Positions 5,067 through 9,952 of a DNA stretch of 9,952 nt are shown piece by piece. The notes under the pieces were generated by a model. That model made no database searches, had not been told where the DNA came from, and saw only the letters and a list, made by a program, of their open reading frames with translations. Each line of letters starts with the position of its first letter. The stretch's first letter is position 1. Source of the stretch: RUG626 sp964553775. Lineage in GTDB: Bacteria > Bacillota > Clostridia > Oscillospirales > Oscillospiraceae. The translations under genes were made by a program, and so were the position numbers. The DNA lies in contig CAZKLU010000065.1 of assembly GCA_964553775.1 (NCBI GenBank), positions 1 through 9,952 of the forward strand, written 5' to 3'.

Positions 5067-6785
5067 ATGATAGATAAAGAACTTATGAAGTTGTCCGGTG
5101 ACAACAAAAAATACATCTTTTATACAGTCGCGCTTCAAATACTCGGTTCGCTTGCAAATATAGGCACTACCGCGTGTATTTGTTTCATGGTTTATCTTCT
5201 GACATGTGACGCGGCGGCAGCTCAGTATCTATGTCCGGCACTTTTAGCCGTTTGCTGCGTTATAGTGCGCTACATAGCTTCAAGAGCGACGGGAGATATT
5301 CGTGATTTGCTCGGCAGAAAGGTGAAAAAAGACCTCCGCGAGAAAACGTATGAAAAAATCGTCCGTCTCGGCGTCCGCTCAACCGATGGAATGAGCATGG
5401 CGGGACTGACGCAGGTTTCTATGGAGGGTGTTGAGCAGCTTGACCTCTATTTTTCGTCATATATTCCTCAGTTCTTTTTCTCAATGATTGCTCCGTTTCT
5501 GCTGTTTATCATCTGCGTATGGATCGACTGGAAAGTCGCTCTGGTGCTTTTATGCTGTGTGCCGCTGATTCCTGTTTCAATCGTTGCGGTTTCAAAATAC
5601 GCTAAAAAAATATTCGCGAAATATTGGGGCAAATATACCTCGATGGGTGATAAGTTTCTTGACAGCGTTCAGGGGCTTACAGAACTGAAAATCTTTCGCG
5701 CTGATGAACGACAGCACGGTAAAATGAACGAGAGCGCGGAGGAGTTTCGCAAAATAACCATGAAGGTTCTTGTCATGCAGCTCGCGAGTACAACAATTAT
5801 GGATCTTGTTGCCTATGGCGGCGCGGGACTTGGAATTGCTGTCGCTGTTTGGGATGTCGTGAACAATGGACTGGATCCGATTGCAGCACTGTTCCTCATT
5901 CTGGTCGCGGTTGAGTTTTTCCTGCCGCTCAGAGCGTTCGGTTCCGCGTTCCATGTCGCGATGAACGGAGCAAGCGCGGGAAAGAAGATACTGTCGCTTC
6001 TGAATATGTCTGACCCTGTATGGGGTGACAGGAACCCTCAGTCCAATGAAATAGAGATAAACAACGTCACGTTTTCATACGATGGCGAGAGAGATGTTCT
6101 GAACGATATATCAATGACATTTCCCAAAACAGGCATGACCGCTGTTGTAGGAGAGAGCGGCTGCGGAAAATCAACGGTTGTGAATATCATTTCAGGCGCG
6201 TATAGACCCAAGAAAGGTGAAGTCACCGTTGGCGGACTGCCCGTTGAAACGCTGTCGAGAGAGGGCTACTACAGCCGACTTGCTGTAGTCAGCTATAACA
6301 CCTATATTTTCAGCCAATCCGTCCGTGAAAACTTCCGCCTTGCAAAGCGTGATGTTTCGGATGAGCAGATTTACGCCGCGCTTGAAAGTGTTAATCTTGC
6401 GGAGTTTATTCGTGAAAACGGCGGCTTGGATAAGGAGATAACGGAGGATGCCGCAAATATCTCAGGCGGTCAGAAACAGCGTCTCGCGCTTGCGGTGTCA
6501 CTTGTCGCCGACAAGGATATTTATGTATTTGACGAGGCGACAAGCAACATTGATGTGGAGAGCGAAGCTATTATCATGAAAAACATAACCAATTTAAGCC
6601 GCAAAAAATCGGTTATCGTTATTTCGCACCGTCTGGAAAACGTAGTACCTGCCGACATGATATACTTCATGGAAAGCGGCAGAGTTCTGGAATCCGGCAC
6701 ACATAAAGCTCTCATGAAACAAAACGGAGGATACGCGAAGCTGTACACAACGCAAAAATCACTTGAGAACGGAGGAGCAGCATGA
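5067..6785 (+). CDS. ABC exporter half-transporter, permease fused to ATPase, subunit 1
   Basis: A 572-residue half-transporter with an N-terminal membrane domain (six predicted helices within about 17-292) and a C-terminal ATPase. It should form a heterodimer with the next gene product and export an unknown substrate. Motifs: Walker A GESGCGKST at 362-370, signature ISGGQ at 465-469, Walker B DIYVFDE with Glu490, D-loop SNID at 493-496 and H-loop His521. The Q-loop is odd: the sequence reads VVSYNTYIF, placing Tyr410 where the conserved Gln is expected. General layout resembles CydD/CydC-type and multidrug-type exporters, but I see no basis for naming the cargo. ATG at 5067 follows AAGGCGG at 5051-5057 by nine bases. 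The stop overlaps the next start by four bases (ATGA), so the two halves are co-translated. Confidence 0.9.
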   Translation: MIDKELMKLSGDNKKYIFYTVALQILGSLANIGTTACICFMVYLLTCDAAAAQYLCPALLAVCCVIVRYIASRATGDIRDLLGRKVKKDLREKTYEKIVRLGVRSTDGMSMAGLTQVSMEGVEQLDLYFSSYIPQFFFSMIAPFLLFIICVWIDWKVALVLLCCVPLIPVSIVAVSKYAKKIFAKYWGKYTSMGDKFLDSVQGLTELKIFRADERQHGKMNESAEEFRKITMKVLVMQLASTTIMDLVAYGGAGLGIAVAVWDVVNNGLDPIAALFLILVAVEFFLPLRAFGSAFHVAMNGASAGKKILSLLNMSDPVWGDRNPQSNEIEINNVTFSYDGERDVLNDISMTFPKTGMTAVVGESGCGKSTVVNIISGAYRPKKGEVTVGGLPVETLSREGYYSRLAVVSYNTYIFSQSVRENFRLAKRDVSDEQIYAALESVNLAEFIRENGGLDKEITEDAANISGGQKQRLALAVSLVADKDIYVFDEATSNIDVESEAIIMKNITNLSRKKSVIVISHRLENVVPADMIYFMESGRVLESGTHKALMKQNGGYAKLYTTQKSLENGGAA

Positions 6786-8476
6786 ACGCTAAAACAAAAT
6801 CAAGGCGCGGCGGGGCTAAAATTATGGCAAGTCTCATTGTCCTTCTGGGCAGTCTCTCTTACATAATGGTTCTTGCCGTTATCAACGGAAGTTTCGGATT
6901 TGTCTGCGCTATGGGCGTGACATTGTGCGGTTCTCTGGGAATAGCGAAATCGCTTGGCGAGAATATTGCTCTTTCATATGGTATGATTATGGCACTCGCT
7001 ATCGGCTGCGGAGTGCTGAGGGGTTTTCTGCGCTATCTGGAGCAGTATTCCAACCACTATATAGCGTTCAGACTTCTGGCTGTTCTGAGAGACAAAATAT
7101 TCGGCGCGCTTCGCACACTCTGTCCCGCAAAGCTTGAGAGCAAGCAAAAAGGCAGCATTATCGCCATGATAACATCGGATATTGAGACGCTTGAGGTGTT
7201 TTACGCGCACACAATTTCTCCTATATGTATCGCGGTTATAGTATCCGCTGCGGTTATTCTGTTTGTCGGATTTACGTCAAGCTGGATCTTAGCTCTTATC
7301 GCGCTGGCGGGGTACCTTATAATAGGAATAGCGGTGCCGTTTATTACGTCCGGTATGCTGAGAGAATCGGGAGTGCGCTACCGTAAAGAGTTTGCGTCGT
7401 TTAACGCATATTTTCTTGACAGTATCAAGGGTATCAGGGACATCGTATTCAATAACGCCGGTGAGGAGCGCAAAAACGAGGTCAACCGCCGCTCTGACAT
7501 ACTTCTTGCTGAGACAAAACGTATGAAGCACGACACCACAAGGGCTTCGGCGTTCACAGAACTTACCGTCTCTGTTATGATTCTTATTACACTTGCGGCG
7601 GGAATCCTGCTTGTCCGAAACGGCAGTCTGACAACAGGCAGAATGGTTATCGGCATGACAGCGGTGTTTGGCAGCTTCGGACCCGTAATAGCTGTGTCGG
7701 CACTTCCGGGCAACCTCACGCAGACATTCGCGAGCGGCGACAGGGTTCTTGACCTGCTTGCGGAGGAACCGGCGGTGGAACCTGTACGAAATGGTAAAGA
7801 GATAGATTATGAGAATCTTAAGGTTGACAACCTGACATTCGGATATAACAGCGCGGAGCCGGTGCTGAAGGAAATCTGTATGCACGCCGAAAAAGGTGAA
7901 ATAATCGGCATTGTGGGCGAGAGCGGCTGCGGAAAATCAACGCTTCTGAAGCTGCTTCTCCGATTCTGGCAGAAAAATAACGGGAGTATCTGCTATAACG
8001 GAATTGACATTGACGATATAGACTCTGACAGTCTGCTTTCAAACGTTACTATGGTAAGTCAGGCGACATACCTCTTTGATGAGACTATAGACGAGAATCT
8101 TCGCATAGCAAAACCGGACGCGACTGACGAGGAGCTGAAAACAGCCTGCAAAATGGCATCAGTACACGATTTTATCAGCGGACTTCCGCAAGGCTATGAG
8201 ACTTCCGCGGGCGCGTTGGGTGACAATCTTTCCGCCGGAGAAAAGCAGAGGATCGGACTTGCGAGGGCGTTTCTGTCCGGAGCGGAGCTTATACTTCTTG
8301 ACGAGCCGACAAGCAATGTTGACAGTATCAACGAGGGTATTATTCTTAAATCGCTCAGGGAGCAGAAGCGGAAAAAGAGCATAATTTTAGTATCGCACCG
8401 TGAATCAACAATGGCAATCGCCGATAGAATCTATCGCGTTGAAGATGGGAGGATGTACGAATGCCAAAAGACGTAG
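6782..8476 (+). CDS. ABC exporter half-transporter, permease fused to ATPase, subunit 2
   Basis: A 564-residue partner of the preceding half-transporter, with the same fold: a basic N-terminal tail (KTKSRRGG), six probable membrane helices within about 14-305, then the ATPase. Motifs: Walker A GESGCGKST at 379-387, Q-loop VSQATYLF with Gln427, Walker B LILLDEPTS with Glu508, D-loop SNVD at 511-514 and H-loop His539. The signature is LSAGE at 483-487 instead of LSGGQ. In a heterodimer this signature completes the ATP site built on subunit 1, the one that carries Tyr in the Q-loop. ATG at 6782 overlaps the previous stop by four bases, with GGAGGAG at 6771-6777 as ribosome site. The 3' end overlaps the next gene by 16 bases. 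Substrate unknown; a thiol, heme-related or other small-molecule cargo is an inference from the neighbours only. Confidence 0.9.
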   Translation: MNAKTKSRRGGAKIMASLIVLLGSLSYIMVLAVINGSFGFVCAMGVTLCGSLGIAKSLGENIALSYGMIMALAIGCGVLRGFLRYLEQYSNHYIAFRLLAVLRDKIFGALRTLCPAKLESKQKGSIIAMITSDIETLEVFYAHTISPICIAVIVSAAVILFVGFTSSWILALIALAGYLIIGIAVPFITSGMLRESGVRYRKEFASFNAYFLDSIKGIRDIVFNNAGEERKNEVNRRSDILLAETKRMKHDTTRASAFTELTVSVMILITLAAGILLVRNGSLTTGRMVIGMTAVFGSFGPVIAVSALPGNLTQTFASGDRVLDLLAEEPAVEPVRNGKEIDYENLKVDNLTFGYNSAEPVLKEICMHAEKGEIIGIVGESGCGKSTLLKLLLRFWQKNNGSICYNGIDIDDIDSDSLLSNVTMVSQATYLFDETIDENLRIAKPDATDEELKTACKMASVHDFISGLPQGYETSAGALGDNLSAGEKQRIGLARAFLSGAELILLDEPTSNVDSINEGIILKSLREQKRKKSIILVSHRESTMAIADRIYRVEDGRMYECQKT

Positions 8477-8805
8477 AGACAAAGAGGGCGCGGGAAAAGA
8501 AGATGGTGTCGCAGATGATAGCTTTGTACTGCAAAAAGCGGCACGGAACTAAAAACGGGTTATGCCCCGACTGTGAGAAGCTTGATACATACGCGAGGGC
8601 GCGTTCTGACAAATGCCCGTTTATGGAGACGAAAACATTTTGCTCAAACTGCACGGTGCATTGTTACAAGCCCGAAATGCGCGAGAAAATCAGGGAGGTA
8701 ATGCGCTTTTCGGGTCCGAGGATGATATTTCACCATCCCGCAGCGGCTATACGTCATGTAATTGAGACTAAAAAAGAGAAAAGAAAGTTAGAGGTAAAAT
8801 CATGA
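8461..8805 (+). CDS. Nitrous oxide-stimulated promoter (YgbA_NO) family protein
   Basis: A 114-residue soluble, basic, cysteine-rich protein. Seven cysteines are seen: C24, then CPDC at 35-38, C52, CSNC at 61-64 and C68. The core CPFMETKTFCSNCTVHCYKP followed by EMREKIREVMRFSGPRMI is the hallmark of the YgbA_NO family. E. coli ygbA is induced by nitric oxide. The biochemical role is not established. The cysteine spacing suggests binding of a metal or iron-sulfur cluster, which is inference. ATG at 8461 has GGGAGG at 8447-8452 and overlaps the upstream ABC gene by 16 bases. Its own stop overlaps the next gene by four bases. This places a possible redox or nitrosative-stress protein in the exporter operon. 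The C-terminal tail after 100 is lysine-rich and probably disordered. Confidence 0.88.
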   Translation: MPKDVETKRAREKKMVSQMIALYCKKRHGTKNGLCPDCEKLDTYARARSDKCPFMETKTFCSNCTVHCYKPEMREKIREVMRFSGPRMIFHHPAAAIRHVIETKKEKRKLEVKS

Positions 8806-9212
8806 GCGTAAAACGACTGATATTTTTGATTTTAGGCTGTGTATCTTTAGGACTTGGGTGTATCGGAATTGTATTGCCGATACTGCCCACTGTGCCGTTT
8901 TTCCTGTTGACAGTATTCTGCTTTTCTCAAAGCTCGCAAAAACTTCACGACTGGTTTGTCGGGACTAATTTATATAAAAAGCACCTGGAATCTTATGTTC
9001 AGAAAAAGGGCATGACGGTCAAGACAAAGGTGGGGATAATAATTCCGGTCACGATTCTGATGAGCATTGGTTTCGCGCTGATGTACATAAAAGCTGTGTA
9101 TGTTCCCTGCGTAATTCTTGCTATAGTGTGGGTATGTCACATTATTTATTTTGTCTTTGGAGTAAAGACTATAACGGCGGCAGGAAATGAAAAATCCGGA
9201 GAGGGCGTTTGA
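8802..9212 (+). CDS. DUF454 (YbaN-like) small inner membrane protein
   Basis: A 136-residue membrane protein. A hydrophobic N-terminal segment (about 5-42) carries the DUF454 signature: GCIGIVLPILPTVPFFLL, then VFCFSQSS and DWFVGTNLYKKHLESY at 50-65. Two further membrane segments follow at about 76-95 and 98-118. The C-terminal tail (KTITAAGNEKSGEGV) is hydrophilic. The molecular role of YbaN is not established. In this operon it may assist assembly or function of the exporter, which is inference from context. ATG at 8802 overlaps the previous stop (ATGA), with GAGG at 8791-8794 upstream by seven bases. It is the last gene of the four-gene unit. The sequence after it (9213-9330) has imperfect hairpins but no clear U-tract terminator. 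Confidence 0.87.
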   Translation: MSVKRLIFLILGCVSLGLGCIGIVLPILPTVPFFLLTVFCFSQSSQKLHDWFVGTNLYKKHLESYVQKKGMTVKTKVGIIIPVTILMSIGFALMYIKAVYVPCVILAIVWVCHIIYFVFGVKTITAAGNEKSGEGV

Positions 9213-9240
9213 AGCGGGTCAAATGCCGTGCGATGGAAGA

Positions 9241-9303
9241 AAAAATCCGCAAGTGTGCCAAATATATTGATGGTTCCTGCCGGTGCGGATATTTTCACCG
9301 CAG
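9241..9303 (+). other. Overlapping inverted repeats after the exporter operon
   Basis: ATCCGC at 9245-9250 pairs with GCGGAT at 9285-9290 across a 34-base loop, flanked by an A-run (9241-9244) and TTTT (9292-9295). A competing hairpin uses CTG plus CGGTG (9277-9285, one bulge) with CACCGCAG at 9296-9303 around a 10-base loop. Either could mark the operon's 3' end, but neither is followed by a U-tract of terminator quality. The remaining intergenic sequence to 9336 shows nothing else that I can support. Confidence 0.3.
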
Positions 9304-9336
9304 AGAGTCCGTTATATAATATCTTCACTCTACCTC

Positions 9337-9364
9337 TTGACTTTTTGAGTGAGTGTGATAAAAT
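9337..9364 (+). promoter_or_regulatory. Probable sigma-70 promoter with extended -10
   Basis: TTGACT at 9337-9342 and TAAAAT at 9359-9364 are 16 bases apart. A TG at 9356-9357, one base before the -10, adds an extended -10 element. The expected start near 9371 lies 40 bases before the GGAGG ribosome site of the downstream PD-(D/E)XK gene. This suggests that gene is transcribed independently of the exporter operon. Confidence 0.6.
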
Positions 9365-9465
9365 TAGATTATAATGGTTTTGTATATCATACTGTGAATT
9401 TGAACGATTGGAGGCGGTGCGTTATAGAAAATGAAAATACAAGAACGACTAATCCGGAATATAGA

Positions 9466-9952
9466 ATGAATCCGCTTTCTGATTTGGTATTCAGTTGGAT
9501 ATTTCAAAACATGGAGAGTGCCGATGCCGCAAAGAATCTGATTAACGCTGTTTTACTCAACATATCGGAGGAACCCATTGCGGAAATTACGGAAATCACA
9601 AGCCAGTATCAACAGATGGGAGACACTCCGAGTGGAAAGCTTGGCAGGCTGGATGTTAAGGCAGTCACAGCGGATGGCGAAAAAGTAGACATGGAAGTGC
9701 AACTGGCAAAGCAGGATTTTTTCATTGACCGTGAGTTGTTTTACGGCGAGAAAATTCTCATCGAGGACTTGAAGGCAGGGGAATCTTATCAGAATATGCC
9801 AAAGACTACTTTGATTGCATTTACAGATTTCCTTGTGAGAGTTGATAACAAAGATATTGTACAGCCGATTAAAATGATGTACATGAAAGACCCGATCAGA
9901 CCGGCAACAAACAAAATGCGAATTGTTATTGTCCAGCTTCCGAGATTTACAA
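9466..9952 (+). CDS. PD-(D/E)XK nuclease/transposase-family protein (Rpn-like), 3' end outside the window
   Basis: The frame is open to the window end, giving 162 residues from ATG at 9466. It matches the PD-(D/E)XK nuclease-type transposase family (PDDEXK_2/Rpn group): MNPLSDLVFSWIFQN start, then the catalytic pattern with GRLDVKA near 59-65 and VDMEVQL near 72-78, then FFIDRELFYGEKILIEDLKAGESY, all typical landmarks. Related Rpn proteins promote recombination and are DNA endonucleases. Full members are near 280-300 residues, so roughly half is missing. The start is uncertain: the frame extends upstream as IENENTRTTNPEYR, and the strong GGAGG at 9410-9414 is ideally placed for codon 9424, which is ATA. 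ATG 9466 has no good ribosome site. The gene may be poorly translated, or may use a rare ATA start. Confidence 0.8.
   Translation, partial: MNPLSDLVFSWIFQNMESADAAKNLINAVLLNISEEPIAEITEITSQYQQMGDTPSGKLGRLDVKAVTADGEKVDMEVQLAKQDFFIDRELFYGEKILIEDLKAGESYQNMPKTTLIAFTDFLVRVDNKDIVQPIKMMYMKDPIRPATNKMRIVIVQLPRFT

Noticed and set aside
7289..7885. 198-codon minus-strand frame inside ABC subunit 2
   Set aside because: It is fully antisense to a well-supported ABC gene with intact motifs; its composition (many His, Cys, Arg) is typical of a shadow frame.
9146..9328. 60-codon minus-strand frame after the YbaN-like gene
   Set aside because: It overlaps the end of the YbaN gene, has no Shine-Dalgarno site and falls on imperfect inverted repeats; most likely chance.

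Overview
This window looks like a chromosomal segment from an anaerobic Firmicute, most likely class Clostridia. The reasons are strong AGGAGG-type Shine-Dalgarno sites before nearly every gene, a compact five-gene pst operon with a lipoprotein PstS, a YgbA/YbaN-linked ABC exporter pair, and a PD-(D/E)XK transposase-family gene of the kind common in gut Clostridia. No rRNA, tRNA, CRISPR array or insertion sequence was seen.

Left edge (1-300, minus strand): the start of a gene running off the window (GTG at 54, ideal ribosome binding site). It is preceded and overlapped by an 80-codon open frame with no start codon, which looks like the 3' remnant of an upstream partner gene. Its open frame ends where the pst control region begins.

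Phosphate block (about 284-4488, plus strand): pstS-pstC-pstA-pstB-phoU, the complete high-affinity phosphate uptake system with its regulator. PstS captures phosphate outside the membrane, PstC and PstA form the channel, PstB drives it with ATP, and PhoU couples transport to phosphate signalling. A set of TTNACA-like hexamers with a perfect 10-bp direct repeat lies before pstS and is a candidate Pho-regulator site. A hairpin between pstS and pstC could make the binding protein in excess over the channel.

Intergenic region (4489-5066): it holds a consensus sigma-70 promoter (TTGACA, 17 bp, TATAAT), a dyad across the expected start site, about 110 bases of GC-rich sequence able to form hairpins, and an intrinsic terminator. 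This is the layout of a small RNA gene or an attenuated leader. A minus-strand frame with coding-like character follows.

Exporter block (5067-9212, plus strand): four overlapping genes encode a heterodimeric ABC exporter (two half-transporters), a cysteine-rich YgbA-type 'nitrous oxide-stimulated promoter' family protein and a DUF454/YbaN small membrane protein. All three junctions overlap (4, 16 and 4 bases), so they are almost certainly co-translated. The exported substrate cannot be read from sequence. YgbA is associated with nitrosative stress, so a redox, thiol or heme-type cargo is a reasonable guess. The departures from canonical ABC motifs (Tyr in place of the Q-loop Gln in subunit 1, LSAGE in subunit 2) fall in the same composite ATP site.

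Right edge (9337-9952): a separate promoter and the first part of a PD-(D/E)XK (Rpn/transposase-family) gene, whose best-placed start codon reads ATA instead of ATG.
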